DNA of 64,000 nt from Bacteroidales bacterium (lineage in GTDB: Bacteria > Bacteroidota > Bacteroidia > Bacteroidales > P3): contig JAFXXI010000005.1 of the NCBI GenBank assembly GCA_017542345.1, positions 23,413-87,412 of the forward strand. The letters are read 5' to 3'. Positions 37,242-46,646 of the stretch are shown here, piece by piece. The notes below the pieces were generated by a model. It made no database searches and had not been told where the DNA came from. It was given only the letters and a program-made list of their open reading frames with translations. The stretch's first letter is position 1. Each line of letters opens with the position of its first letter. The position numbers were made by a program, and so were the translations under genes.

Positions 37242-37367
37242 CAAATTATTTTTCAAACAGCGGGAAAAGAATTTATTTTATACAATTTAAGCACACGTTA
37301 TCAATATGTTGCACAGAAAAAACATTTACGGATGTGTTTTTTTTATCCTCAATTGAAAAAAGTTTTG

Positions 37368-37375
37368 TACTTTTG
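37368..37375 (+). promoter_or_regulatory. -7 promoter element of rpmH
   Basis: TACTTTTG, an exact TAnnTTTG match 71 bp before the rpmH ATG. A T-rich stretch upstream (37337-37344) may serve as -33. The 245-bp divergent gap holds nothing else that I can recognise. Confidence 0.6.
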
Positions 37376-37446
37376 CAAACTCAAATTTGTTGAAAAAATA
37401 CCCCAAAAAGGGTTCTTGAAAGGTGAAAATAAAATAAACGGACAAT

Positions 37447-37593
37447 ATGAAGAGAACATTCCAACCCTCGCTGAGAAAGAGAGCCAACAAGCACGGTTTC
37501 CGCAAGAGAATGTCTACCGCCAACGGTAGGAAAGTGCTGGCCGCCCGCCGCCGCAAAGGCAGAAAAAGACTGACCGTCTCCGACGAGAGATAG
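37447..37593 (+). CDS. rpmH: 50S ribosomal protein L34
   Basis: A 48-residue basic protein starting [20 protein letters not shown] and continuing [20 protein letters not shown], the invariant L34 pattern. It ends TVSDER followed by TAG. In many bacteria rpmH is followed by rnpA; here the next gene is rlmD, so the rnpA linkage is broken. A T-rich hairpin follows. Confidence 0.96.
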   Translation: MKRTFQPSLRKRANKHGFRKRMSTANGRKVLAARRRKGRKRLTVSDER

Positions 37594-37642
37594 TTGTCCG
37601 GCCGCCCTTTGTCAAAAGGAAGACAAGGCTCTACAAGAAAGA

Positions 37643-37675
37643 AGAAGTGACCCCGACCGGCTACTTCTTTTTTTT
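37643..37675 (+). terminator. Probable terminator after rpmH
   Basis: AGAAGT (37643-37648) pairs with ACTTCT (37663-37668), with GACC/GGCT extending part of the stem, followed by T8. Confidence 0.55.
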
Positions 37676-37710
37676 GCATACCGATGTGAAACCAAAGAAC
37701 GAAGTAATCC

Positions 37711-39132
37711 ATGGGAAGACGCAATAGGGAACTGCCGCTGCTGGAGCGGGTGGAGATAGCCGATGCCGGCGCCGAAGGAATGGCTGTAGCCAAGGTGGAC
37801 GGGCTGGTGGTGTTCGTGCCGTTTGTTGTGCCAGGCGACATTGTCGACATACAGTTGTACAAGAAGAAAAAGAGCTATGCCGAGGGCCGCGCCGTGCAAT
37901 TCCACAGCCTGTCGCCGCTGCGTGTGGATGCTGTATGCCCCCACTTTGGAGTGTGCGGAGGATGCAAGTGGCAGACCATGAGCTATCCCGCGCAGTTGGA
38001 AGCCAAACAGCGACAGGTGCGCGACAATCTGGAGCGGCTGGGAGGTGTGGATTGCTCACAGATGCGCCCCATCTGCGGTTCGGAACAGATTTACTACTAC
38101 CGCAACAAGCTGGAGTTTACCTTCTCAACCCGTGCCTGGCGCACCAATCCCGGCGAGCGGGATGAACACGAGCTTGGGGCATTGGGATTCCACATTCCCC
38201 AGTTGTTCGACAAGGTGCTGCCTATTGAGCACTGCGCCCTTCAGACTGACCCGAGTAACGCCATCCGGCTGGCAGTGAACGACTACGCCGTGAGCCACGG
38301 GATGCTGTTCTACGACATACGCAACCACACGGGCTACCTGCGCAACCTGGTGGTGCGCAACACCTCGCTGGGGCACTGGATGGTCATTGTGGTGGTGGCC
38401 GACACCGACACCACTCCCCTGCTGCCGCTGCTGGACATGCTGCACGAGCGATTCCCTGAAATCACGTCGCTGCAGTATATCGTCAACCAAAAGATGAACG
38501 ACTCGTATGCCGACCTTGAGGTGCACACCTACATAGGCGAAGACCACATCGAGGAGCAGATGGCGGGCTATGCCGGAGGACGGCCGCTGCACTTCATCAT
38601 CAACCCCAAATCATTCTACCAGACTAACTCAGCCCAGGCGCAACGGCTCTATAGTTTCGTGGCCGAACTGGCCGAGTTGAAACCCACCGACACGTTGTAT
38701 GACCTCTACACCGGCACTGGCACCATCGCGCTGTTCTTGGCTGACAAGGTGCGCAAGGTGGTGGGCATTGAGTATGTGGAAGAGGCCATTGCTGACGCAC
38801 GGGTCAACGCAGCCCGCAACGGATTCAGCAATACGACGTTCTATGCCGGCGACATGGCGAAGGTGCTCACCGAGGAATTCATTGCCGCCAACGGGCGCCC
38901 CGACGTGGTGGTGACCGATCCGCCGCGCGCCGGAATGCACGAGAAAGTGGTGGCCCAACTGCTGGCCACGGCGCCCCGCAAGATTGTGTATGTCAGTTGC
39001 AACCCCGCCACACAGGCTCGGGACCTGAAGCTGCTGGCCGAGCGGTACGACGTGGGCCGCATTCAACCCGTAGACATGTTCCCCCACACCCAGCACGTCG
39101 AGAATATCGCCGAGCTCATCCTGCGCCCCTGA
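37711..39132 (+). CDS. rlmD: 23S rRNA (uracil-1939-C5)-methyltransferase RlmD-like
   Basis: 473 residues. A TRAM domain (about 8-70) precedes four cysteines for a 4Fe-4S cluster (CPHFGVCGGC near 80-90 plus a later HCAL Cys). The SAM-dependent methyltransferase domain has DLYTGTGTIALFLA, VTDPPRAGMH and the catalytic SCNPAT. This is the RumA/TrmA family. RlmD rather than RlmC or TrmA is chosen from the TRAM-FeS layout, but the exact uridine is not certain. Confidence 0.88.
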   Translation: MGRRNRELPLLERVEIADAGAEGMAVAKVDGLVVFVPFVVPGDIVDIQLYKKKKSYAEGRAVQFHSLSPLRVDAVCPHFGVCGGCKWQTMSYPAQLEAKQRQVRDNLERLGGVDCSQMRPICGSEQIYYYRNKLEFTFSTRAWRTNPGERDEHELGALGFHIPQLFDKVLPIEHCALQTDPSNAIRLAVNDYAVSHGMLFYDIRNHTGYLRNLVVRNTSLGHWMVIVVVADTDTTPLLPLLDMLHERFPEITSLQYIVNQKMNDSYADLEVHTYIGEDHIEEQMAGYAGGRPLHFIINPKSFYQTNSAQAQRLYSFVAELAELKPTDTLYDLYTGTGTIALFLADKVRKVVGIEYVEEAIADARVNAARNGFSNTTFYAGDMAKVLTEEFIAANGRPDVVVTDPPRAGMHEKVVAQLLATAPRKIVYVSCNPATQARDLKLLAERYDVGRIQPVDMFPHTQHVENIAELILRP

Positions 39133-39208
39133 CGACCATCGGAGCGTGTTAATTTTTCGGAAAAAGCATTTTTTCTCATAAAAAAAAGTGCAATTCCAAA
39201 AAAAGTCT

Positions 39209-39216
39209 TATCTTTG
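39209..39216 (+). promoter_or_regulatory. -7 promoter element of the T9SS surface-protein gene
   Basis: TATCTTTG, exact TAnnTTTG, 105 bp before the ATG at 39321. The -33 element is not clear. Confidence 0.6.
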
Positions 39217-39320
39217 CATGTTGATACCCCAATCCCCACACAAGGGGGCGGAGTATGCAACGCATTAATATGCAGAATTATAGTATAGAGAATAATAATA
39301 ATAAATACACACTAAACAAG

Positions 39321-41693
39321 ATGAAAAAAGCATTATTGAGTCTGTTATTGGCTATCGTAAGCTTGCCCGTGGCATTCTGTCAAGACTATGACGGATGGCA
39401 CATCGAGACCACCAATGTGACCGCTTGCGGATCTTACACATGGTCGGTCAACCATGAGACCTACACCCGCGACACAGGTGTCGTGGTGATGGACGACACT
39501 GTGCTCTATGTGCTGGCACTTACCATGTCCGAGGGCGTGGTCGACACCGTCACCCCCCTTGAGATGAGCGGCAACTGCAACGTCAAGTGGAACAAGAAGC
39601 TCTGGAAAATTGCGGGTACATACATCGACACCATCCACACCGAAAGCGGCTGCGATACCGTCAAGAAGATTACGGTCACCCTCTCCATGAGAGACTCGTC
39701 CAAGGTCATCAACAAGGTTGCCTGCGACAGCTTCTATACCGCATGGGACAGCGTGCTCTACACCTCGTTTGACGACACGCTGGACTTTGTTACCCCCGAA
39801 GGCTGCGTGCGCCATGACACCCTCAAGCTGACGATGTACCACTCCTATGTGGCCCCGATGGAGACCGCCGATACCACCTGTAGCTACCGCTGGCGCAACC
39901 GCACCATCACCGATACCCTTATCCATTACGACACGCTGCAAACCGTGAAGGGTCATTGCGACAGTATCCTCAGCATCAAGGTCAACCTCTCCAATCATAT
40001 CAATATCAACATCGACACCACCGTGTGCGACCGCTACATGAGCCCGTGGAACGAAGCCTATACCGCCGACACCACCATGGCCCATAGCGACACGGCCGGC
40101 AATTGCATCACCACTCATAACCTCACCCTCGTGGTCAACAACAGTTTCAACGATACCGCCTATGCACGGGCCAATGTCCGCGACGTCACCGCCGGCTGCT
40201 TCTTCGTCTGGGGCGACAGCACCCTGACCGACACCAACCAGCTCATCCATCTGGCCACACTGCCCAACGCTACCGTGGGCCACTGCGACAGCCTTGCTGC
40301 TATCCGCATCATTGCCTACACCCATATCAACCATGATACCGCCGTGGTGACCGCCTGCGGCGACGAAAACTACCGCTACACCTGGCGCAATGCACCGCGC
40401 AATGCCGGCACCTATGTCGACTCCACCTTCGACAGCGCCGCCAACTGCATGAACTACTACCACCTCGACCTCACCATTACTGCCACGAAGGACACCCTCG
40501 TCAGCCCCAGCAGGAACTGCGAGTTTGTCAAGTTCAAACCCCGTTATGGCAATGTGTTCAACACCGACGGTTCCCTGAGACCCGCCAAGGAATACAAGTT
40601 CTCCCTGGCCGACACCGTTGCCGCCACCAACATCACCTTCGTCGACGCCACTGAGTACAACACGAACTCCCAGGAGACCTACCATACCAACGTGTACACC
40701 TTCGAAATCAATCCCAGCGACAGCGTCTACCACATCCATCCCAACAGCAAGTGCAGGGTCAACTACAACCTCACCCTCACCATCAAGAAGCCTATCGAGC
40801 TGAATCGCGCTGCTGCTGATGACACTGTGGCTTGCGACCGCTTCTCCTACCACCTCGGTACCAGCGACTTCGTCTTCGACACCACCAATGGCGTCTCCTA
40901 CGACACCACCCTCTATGTCCACGCCGGTAGCCAGCGTGCCTACAGCACCTGCCGCGACTCCATCGGCCACCTCATCCTCACCCTCAAGCACAGTACCTTC
41001 GAAGACACCACCGTCGTGGCCTGCGATTCCTACCTCTGGCCCTTCAACGACAGCGTCTACTCCGTCTCCGGCAACATCGCCCGCAACCTGCGTGACACCG
41101 CTGGCAACAATGTGCTGAACGCCGACGGCTGCCCCATCAAGGGCCGCCTGCTCCTCACCATCAACAAGACCCCGCAGGTCACCATCGGCGGCAACTGGCT
41201 CCTCAAGCCCGGCCAGAGCACCACGCTCCGCGCCAACAGCAACTTGAGCGGCGTCACCTACGACTGGTACCTCGGCACCAATACCACGCCCGAGAGCAAC
41301 CACACTGACACCCTCGTCGTCACCGCCCCGACCAACAGCGAGCAGAACATCGACGTGCGCCTCGCCACCACCAAGAGCTACGGTGGCAACAACAACTGTG
41401 TTGCCAACAACTGGATTACCATCACCACCTCCTTCACCGGCATCGACGATGTGGAGAATGTCGATGTCAATATCTATCCCAACCCCGCTGCACGCATCGT
41501 GAACCTCTCCGGCAGCGAAGTCCTCAGCCAAGTGGTCATCTATAACGCCATCGGCCAGCAGGTCCTCCTCCGTAAGGGTGACAGCAACACCATGCAGCTC
41601 GACCTCGGCGCTCTCGCCACCGGCCAGTACACCATGCGTATCCTCACCGCCAACGGCAACGAGGTCAACCGCAAACTCATCGTTAGCAAATAA
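39321..41693 (+). CDS. T9SS-sorted surface protein with repeated Cys-aromatic modules
   Basis: The start at 39321 gives a signal peptide (MKKALLSLLL...VAFC, about 20 residues); upstream in-frame ATGs would hide it. The 790-residue protein consists of about eight weakly similar modules of 60-110 residues, each opening with a Cys-x-x-Tyr/Phe-x-Trp-like motif (TACGSYTW, VACDSFYTAW, TCSYRW, VCDRYMSPW, YRYTWR, VACDRFSYHL, ACDSYLWPF) and ending in a Thr/Leu-rich strand. A Type A sorting domain closes it (NVDVNIYPNPAARIVNL...VNRKLIVSK). It is probably exported by T9SS and anchored on the surface. The exact role (adhesion, matrix) is unknown. It may be co-transcribed with apbE through a leaky hairpin. 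Confidence 0.85.
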   Translation: MKKALLSLLLAIVSLPVAFCQDYDGWHIETTNVTACGSYTWSVNHETYTRDTGVVVMDDTVLYVLALTMSEGVVDTVTPLEMSGNCNVKWNKKLWKIAGTYIDTIHTESGCDTVKKITVTLSMRDSSKVINKVACDSFYTAWDSVLYTSFDDTLDFVTPEGCVRHDTLKLTMYHSYVAPMETADTTCSYRWRNRTITDTLIHYDTLQTVKGHCDSILSIKVNLSNHININIDTTVCDRYMSPWNEAYTADTTMAHSDTAGNCITTHNLTLVVNNSFNDTAYARANVRDVTAGCFFVWGDSTLTDTNQLIHLATLPNATVGHCDSLAAIRIIAYTHINHDTAVVTACGDENYRYTWRNAPRNAGTYVDSTFDSAANCMNYYHLDLTITATKDTLVSPSRNCEFVKFKPRYGNVFNTDGSLRPAKEYKFSLADTVAATNITFVDATEYNTNSQETYHTNVYTFEINPSDSVYHIHPNSKCRVNYNLTLTIKKPIELNRAAADDTVACDRFSYHLGTSDFVFDTTNGVSYDTTLYVHAGSQRAYSTCRDSIGHLILTLKHSTFEDTTVVACDSYLWPFNDSVYSVSGNIARNLRDTAGNNVLNADGCPIKGRLLLTINKTPQVTIGGNWLLKPGQSTTLRANSNLSGVTYDWYLGTNTTPESNHTDTLVVTAPTNSEQNIDVRLATTKSYGGNNNCVANNWITITTSFTGIDDVENVDVNIYPNPAARIVNLSGSEVLSQVVIYNAIGQQVLLRKGDSNTMQLDLGALATGQYTMRILTANGNEVNRKLIVSK

Positions 41694-41695
41694 CA

Positions 41696-42733
41696 ATGAT
41701 ACACGAACCCCATCCAAGCGTTCGGCACCCCCGTGTCGGACGCTTTTTTTGTTTCCTGGCGGCACTGCTCTCCCTGGCAGCCTGCCGACAGGCACCACAG
41801 CCCATGCGGCTCCAGGGCGAGGCACAGGGCACCTACTACAGCATCCTTTACTGTGACTCCGCCCAACGCGACCTGCAGCCGCAAGTCGACTCCCTCTTGG
41901 ACGCCTTCGACCGCAGCGCCTCGCTCTGGGTCGACAGCTCGCTCCTGCGCCGGCTTAACGCCAACCTCACCGACACCCTCGACCCCGTGCTCGACAGCCT
42001 GCTCCGGCATTCGCTCTGGGCCACCCGCTACACCCAAGGCGCCTTCGACTGCCGCGTGGGCCGTCTGGTCCAGGCTTGGGGATTCAGCTTCCGGCAGCGA
42101 CAGGAACCCGACAGCGCCGCTTTAGCCGCCATGCTCTCCGCCGCACGGGCCGACCTCGCGCTATGCGACGGCCGTCTGGTCAAAGCTGACCCCGCCACCG
42201 AGCTCGACTTCAACGCCATTGCCCAGGGCTACTCCGTCGACCTCCTGGCCGCCCTCTTCGACCGGCTGGGCATCCACTCCTACCTCATCGACGTCGGCGG
42301 CGAAGTCATCGCCCGCGGCGCCAAGCCCGACGGTAGCCCCTGGCGTGTCGGCATCGAGCGCCCCTCCGACGACTCCCTCAGCGCCCCCGAGGTGCAGACC
42401 GTCGTCGGCCTCCGCGACGGCTCCGTGGTCACCTCCGGCAGCTACCGCAAATACTACGAGCGCGACGGCCTGCGCTACTCCCACACCATCGACCCCGCCA
42501 CAGGACGTCCCGTGCGCCACACCCTGCTCAGCGCCACCGTCGTCGACAGCCTCTGCTGGCGGGCCGACGCCATGGCCACTGCCTACATGGTCATGGGGCT
42601 CGACAGCGCCCGGCGCTTCATCGCCACCCATCCCGACGGCCCGGGCACCGACGCCGTCATGCTCATCTACGACGACCGCGGCGCCCTCCGCACCTACACC
42701 ACCCCCGCATTCGAGAAAATGATAATACAATAA
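41696..42733 (+). CDS. apbE: FAD:protein FMN transferase (ApbE) lipoprotein
   Basis: Covalently attaches FMN to Thr of Nqr/Rnf subunits outside the membrane. 345 residues with a lipoprotein signal (lipobox LSLAAC, Cys about 30). The ApbE motifs are ELDFNAIAQGYSVDLL, IDVGGEV, SGSYRKYYERDG and HTIDPATGRPV, followed by ADAMATAYMVMG (metal-binding Asp). The ATG lies 2 bp after the stop of the surface-protein gene, and its first codons overlap a terminator-like hairpin. Termination and apbE expression are therefore likely to compete. Confidence 0.93.
   Translation: MIHEPHPSVRHPRVGRFFCFLAALLSLAACRQAPQPMRLQGEAQGTYYSILYCDSAQRDLQPQVDSLLDAFDRSASLWVDSSLLRRLNANLTDTLDPVLDSLLRHSLWATRYTQGAFDCRVGRLVQAWGFSFRQRQEPDSAALAAMLSAARADLALCDGRLVKADPATELDFNAIAQGYSVDLLAALFDRLGIHSYLIDVGGEVIARGAKPDGSPWRVGIERPSDDSLSAPEVQTVVGLRDGSVVTSGSYRKYYERDGLRYSHTIDPATGRPVRHTLLSATVVDSLCWRADAMATAYMVMGLDSARRFIATHPDGPGTDAVMLIYDDRGALRTYTTPAFEKMIIQ
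41717..41751 (+). terminator. Terminator-like hairpin inside the first codons of apbE
   Basis: AGCGTTCGGCAC, loop CCCC, GTGTCGGACGCT (12-bp stem with two G-T pairs), then T7. It has the features of an intrinsic terminator for the preceding surface-protein gene, yet it encodes residues 8-19 of ApbE. Confidence 0.7.
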
Positions 42734-42737
42734 TAAT

Positions 42738-43610
42738 ATGAAATCAATGACCGGCTACGCCAAGGTGCAAAGTCTCCTTGGCGACAAGAAACTCAACATC
42801 GAGATCAAGACCCTCAACAGCAAGCAGCTCGACCTCATCGTCAAGCTCCCCGCCGCCTACCGTGGCCGAGAGCTCGACATCCGCTCCCTTCTGGCGCGCC
42901 TCGAGCGTGGCAAGGTGGAGTTCCTCATGAGCGAGGAGAACGGCGACACCGCTGCCGCCGCCTTCAACCGCGACCTCCTCACGGCCCGCTTCGACGCCCT
43001 CTGCCAGGCCGCCGGCCCCCTTGCCGCCACCGCCGAAAGCCGCGCGCAGTTCTTCAACACCGTAGCCTCCATGCCCGATATCTGGAATGCCGGCTCCGAC
43101 AGTGAGATTAGTGACAGCGAGTGGGACATCCTCCGCGCCGACATCGAGCGCGCCATCGACCTCTGCGACCAGTTCCGCCAGCACGAGGGCGACGTCCTCG
43201 AGCGCGACTTCCACCGCCACGTCGACCTCATCGAGCAGCTCCTCGGCCAAGTCCCCGGCTACGAGCCCGAACGCATCGAGGTAGCCAAGGAGCGCATCCG
43301 CCGCTACATGGCCGACGCCGGCGTCAAGGAAGTCGACGCCAACCGCTTCGAACAGGAACTCATCTACTACCTCGAGAAGCTCGACATCACCGAGGAGAAG
43401 GTGCGCCTCCAGAAGCACATCGACTACTTCCGCCAGACCATGGCCACCGAACCCGTCTGCGGCAAAAAGCTCGGCTTCGTAGCCCAGGAGATGGGGCGCG
43501 AAATCAACACCACCGGCTCCAAGGCCAACCACGTCGACATCCAGCGTCTCGTGGTAGGCATGAAAGACGAGCTTGAGAAAATCAAAGAACAGCTTGGCAA
43601 CGTGCTGTAA
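42738..43610 (+). CDS. YicC-family endoribonuclease
   Basis: 290 residues. MKSMTGYAKVQ at the start, IEIKTLNSKQLDLIVKLP and the C-terminal DUF1732 part GKKLGFVAQEMGREINTTGSKAN with conserved Glu/Asn/His residues. YicC/YloC proteins are hexameric endoribonucleases involved in mRNA or sRNA turnover. The start is 5 bp after apbE. In other phyla the family often neighbours gmk, which is absent here. Confidence 0.9.
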   Translation: MKSMTGYAKVQSLLGDKKLNIEIKTLNSKQLDLIVKLPAAYRGRELDIRSLLARLERGKVEFLMSEENGDTAAAAFNRDLLTARFDALCQAAGPLAATAESRAQFFNTVASMPDIWNAGSDSEISDSEWDILRADIERAIDLCDQFRQHEGDVLERDFHRHVDLIEQLLGQVPGYEPERIEVAKERIRRYMADAGVKEVDANRFEQELIYYLEKLDITEEKVRLQKHIDYFRQTMATEPVCGKKLGFVAQEMGREINTTGSKANHVDIQRLVVGMKDELEKIKEQLGNVL

Positions 43611-43611
43611 T

Positions 43612-43735
43612 TAGGAGTTAAGGAGATAAGGAGATAAGGAGATAAGGAGATAAGACAATACCGCGACTGAAACATTTGCCTTATCTCCTTATCTCCTTAA
43701 CTCCTTATCTCCTTATCTCCTTATCTCCTTAACTA
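43612..43735. repeat. Inverted array of 8-bp GGAGATAA units after yicC
   Basis: Left arm: AGGAGTTA followed by four AGGAGATA units (43612-43654). Right arm: seven units of the complement, CTTATCTC/CTTAACTC (43679-43735). A 24-base centre separates the arms, so a long hairpin can form in RNA or single-stranded DNA. A degenerate relative lies upstream of ettA (5031). Confidence 0.85.
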
Positions 43736-43743
43736 CTGACAAC

Positions 43744-43774
43744 AAAAAAGGCGTCCGTTTGGACGCCTTTTTTT
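43744..43774. terminator. Bidirectional terminator between yicC and the T9SS gene
   Basis: A6 GGCGTCC, loop GTTT, GGACGCC T7. Symmetric, serving both convergent genes. Confidence 0.92.
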
Positions 43775-43794
43775 GTTTATCGTGCTAATCGCTA

Positions 43795-46503
43795 TTAGCG
43801 GACGATGAGTTTCTCAACCTTGCTGAAGCTGTCGTTCGTCACGCGCACGAAGTAGGCGCCGGCGGCGACACCGCTCAGGTCGATAGTGTGAGCCTCTTCG
43901 GCATTGATGTTGGCGTTGTAGACAACGCGGCCGCTCATGTCGATGATGCTGCAGTTCAGGCTGCCGCTCACACCCTGCACGTTCAGGCTGACCTGCGAAG
44001 TGGCGGGGTTCGGACGGAGACCCAGCGACACATGCGAAGCCTCAGCCTCGATACCCAGGCCATGCTGATAGCTGTGGGCGCTGGCGCTGATGGTGTGGGG
44101 AGCATTGATGCCCGAGAAGGTCACGATGTAGTAGTAGCGACGCAGCAGCACATCACCGTCGGCGTTCTCCAGGTTGTAGGGACGCTCGGAAACCTGAACG
44201 CCGGCCGGCGGGTTCTGGAGGTTGACGCGGGTACCATCGATAGTGATGTAGTCGATGACGCCGGGGTGGCTGCCCAGGATGGCGCTGTCGATGTTCGGGA
44301 TGACGTAGAACGAAGGATCGGAACCCTCGACGGCGGCATACTCGTCACCGCACATGTTCACCTCGTTCTCGCCCTCGAAGCGCATGATGATGTAGTTGGT
44401 GTCGGTGCAGTTGGCGCTGACGATGTGGGTGGGCAGCGACTGTTTCGGTCCAACGATCGGGCGGATCATGGGATAGTAGGGATGATAGAAGAACGACCAC
44501 AGGTAACCGTCGGCGGGGTCATAGACACGGGTGTCATAGCCGGCGGGCTTGAACTGAGGAGCGAAGTTCTTCAGAGCGGCGGTGTTCTCATAGGAGGTGT
44601 AGTTGGTTCCATTGTACCAACTGTCGTTCGTAGCGGCGGCGGCAAAGAAGCAAGGCTCGGCAATCTGGTAGCCGAAGTAGTAAGCCGTGTTGGGCTTCAG
44701 GGCGGGCTGGTTGTAGTACTTAATGTTGACAGCCTTGTAGGGATCCTCGTTGGTCAGGTAGCCACTGGTCAGCGTGTTGATTTCGCCAGCCACGACGGTG
44801 TGAGGAGTCACATCCGAAACGCCGGTGTTGAGGGTCTCGAAGCTGGTGGTGTCGCCGGTGACGGTGTAGGTCTGCTCATAGGCGATGGGGAAGATCTTCG
44901 AGTTCACAATCTGGTTGGCGGCATCCATCGTCTGGGGAACAATCTCCAGGCCACGGAACACCCAAGGCTCGCCGTTCTCGGTCGGGATGACATCGGGAGT
45001 GACATAGCGCAGCCACACCATGTAGTTGGTCGAACCGTAGTTACCGGAGTCGGTGATGTAGGTGTTACCATCGATCACAACGTAGCCGTAGCTGTAGCGG
45101 CTCTGGCTGGCGATGATGCCGTTATCGTGGGCCCAGCGGGCGCCGCGCACAGCGTGGTTGGCGTCGCCACCAAAGGCGGTGTCGGTCACAAAGTAAGCGA
45201 TAGTGTCCCACTCGGCAGCGTTGATACCGCTGACGGCGTCAGTGGCGGTGGTGGTCATGTAGTGCAGACCGGTCTCGTCGGTCGGCAGACCGCGACGCTG
45301 GTAGTTGGCACTGATGTTCGAGTTGGCGCCATAGTTGTTGGGGTAGTCGGTACCCATGCCCAGCCAGCCGGCATATTGGAGGCTGTCCATGATGGGCATG
45401 AAGCCACGCTCGTTGACCACGGCATACTGCTCACGCAGCGGGTCGCCGGCGATGGTCTGCATCGGAGCCGAGAGAATCTGGGTGGGGTTGCTGCGGGTGG
45501 CATCGAGGTGATACATGGTCACGGTAGCGTTCTCCTGGGCAACGGAACCGTTGTTCCAGATGCTGCCGTACCAGCTCATAGGCAGGTTGAAGCCAGCGGG
45601 AATCTGGCCATAGCCGCCATCGATGAAATTCTCGCCCATGGTGTACCAGTGGCTGGCAGCACCCTCGGTGATGGCGAAGTTGTCGATAGCCCAAACATAG
45701 CCATAGGCGTTCGAACGGGCGCGACGGTTGTACCAACGCACACGCAATTCAATGTTGTTTTCCTGAGCCAGCTCAAGGGGCATGGTCCAACCGGGGCGCA
45801 GCGAACCAAAGTCGTTGATAGCCACGTCGACACCCTCAATGTTGATTTCGCGGGCATACCACTGACCGTTGATCTTGCAGTCAATGTAGCACTCATCATA
45901 GAACTTGCGATACAACTGGGTGAGGCGCACATTGATGACAGTGGCAGTGGCGGGACGGGCCACACTGGGCAGCGTGAAGAAAGCGTCGTGCAGACCGGTA
46001 CCCATGGTGGCACGCATGGTCATCAGCATGTAGCCGTTGTCGTTGCCAGTGTAACGGGGGCCCATGTACGTGGTAATCCAGCTGTTCAAATAGTAGCCGT
46101 TACCCAGAAGGTCGGCAGCATCAGAGGTGTAGAAGGCGGCCGAGTCGGCGATGCGGTCCCAGCAGGAACCCATACGGCTCTGGCTGTGGTGATTCCAAAT
46201 GGAGTCGGCCCAGGTGCCATGATCTGCATCGTAGTACTTGATGGTGTGGTTGTTGGTCTTGATCCAACCCTCCTGACCGTAGGTCATGTTGGCGGCATCG
46301 GCTGCGGTGAACTGATAGCAGACGATGGTGTCGCCAGCGGCTTTCGTGAAGATGGAAGCTTTGTAGTCGACTGCCGGAGCGTCAACGGGAGCGTTGATAG
46401 CGGCGGCCTTTGTCTGATTTCCGACAGTGCGGAAATTGTTGGTCTGTGCAAAGGCGACGGTGGCGCACAGTGCAAAACCAAGAACCATTAATGCTTTTTT
46501 CAT
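43795..46503 (-). CDS. Large T9SS-sorted secreted protein of unknown function
   Basis: The start at 46503 yields a signal peptide (MKKALMVLGFALCATVAFAQ). The mature part of the 902-residue protein is rich in Tyr, Trp, Asn and Gly, with beta-sandwich-like segments. One of them (about 140-300) resembles a carbohydrate-binding or jelly-roll fold (WYNRRARSNAYGYVWAIDNFAIT), but no catalytic motif is recognisable. A Type A sorting domain forms the end (LGLRPNPATSQVSLNV...SKVEKLIVR). It has its own strong promoter and terminator, suggesting an abundant surface protein. Confidence 0.82.
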   Translation of the reverse strand: MKKALMVLGFALCATVAFAQTNNFRTVGNQTKAAAINAPVDAPAVDYKASIFTKAAGDTIVCYQFTAADAANMTYGQEGWIKTNNHTIKYYDADHGTWADSIWNHHSQSRMGSCWDRIADSAAFYTSDAADLLGNGYYLNSWITTYMGPRYTGNDNGYMLMTMRATMGTGLHDAFFTLPSVARPATATVINVRLTQLYRKFYDECYIDCKINGQWYAREINIEGVDVAINDFGSLRPGWTMPLELAQENNIELRVRWYNRRARSNAYGYVWAIDNFAITEGAASHWYTMGENFIDGGYGQIPAGFNLPMSWYGSIWNNGSVAQENATVTMYHLDATRSNPTQILSAPMQTIAGDPLREQYAVVNERGFMPIMDSLQYAGWLGMGTDYPNNYGANSNISANYQRRGLPTDETGLHYMTTTATDAVSGINAAEWDTIAYFVTDTAFGGDANHAVRGARWAHDNGIIASQSRYSYGYVVIDGNTYITDSGNYGSTNYMVWLRYVTPDVIPTENGEPWVFRGLEIVPQTMDAANQIVNSKIFPIAYEQTYTVTGDTTSFETLNTGVSDVTPHTVVAGEINTLTSGYLTNEDPYKAVNIKYYNQPALKPNTAYYFGYQIAEPCFFAAAATNDSWYNGTNYTSYENTAALKNFAPQFKPAGYDTRVYDPADGYLWSFFYHPYYPMIRPIVGPKQSLPTHIVSANCTDTNYIIMRFEGENEVNMCGDEYAAVEGSDPSFYVIPNIDSAILGSHPGVIDYITIDGTRVNLQNPPAGVQVSERPYNLENADGDVLLRRYYYIVTFSGINAPHTISASAHSYQHGLGIEAEASHVSLGLRPNPATSQVSLNVQGVSGSLNCSIIDMSGRVVYNANINAEEAHTIDLSGVAAGAYFVRVTNDSFSKVEKLIVR

Positions 46504-46615
46504 TGTTGTTTGATTTTGATGATTAATAAAATTTTCCTTTTCGTATGCCTTGAAGCACACATCCTCAGCAACTTGCAGCATCGGAAGGGTGCTTTTCGGG
46601 TTTTCTTTTCAAATG

Positions 46616-46646
46616 CAAATATAGGCATTTTTTTTCACTCCGCAAG
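46616..46646 (-). promoter_or_regulatory. Promoter of the large T9SS protein gene
   Basis: On the minus strand TTG (46646-46644), 19-20 bases, then TATATTTG (46623-46616). A good Bacteroidetes promoter, about 113 bp before the ATG. Confidence 0.72.

Noticed and set aside
37201-37446. Replication origin near rpmH
   Set aside because: rpmH often lies near oriC, but no DnaA-box cluster is seen in this gap and neither dnaA nor rnpA is nearby.
39345-41825. An 826-codon frame opposite the T9SS surface protein and the apbE start
   Set aside because: A composition shadow (Gly/Val/Asp-rich); the plus-strand gene has a signal peptide and sorting domain.
43888-46491. An 867-codon frame opposite the large T9SS protein
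   Set aside because: The minus-strand frame has a signal peptide, promoter, terminator and sorting domain; the plus frame has none.
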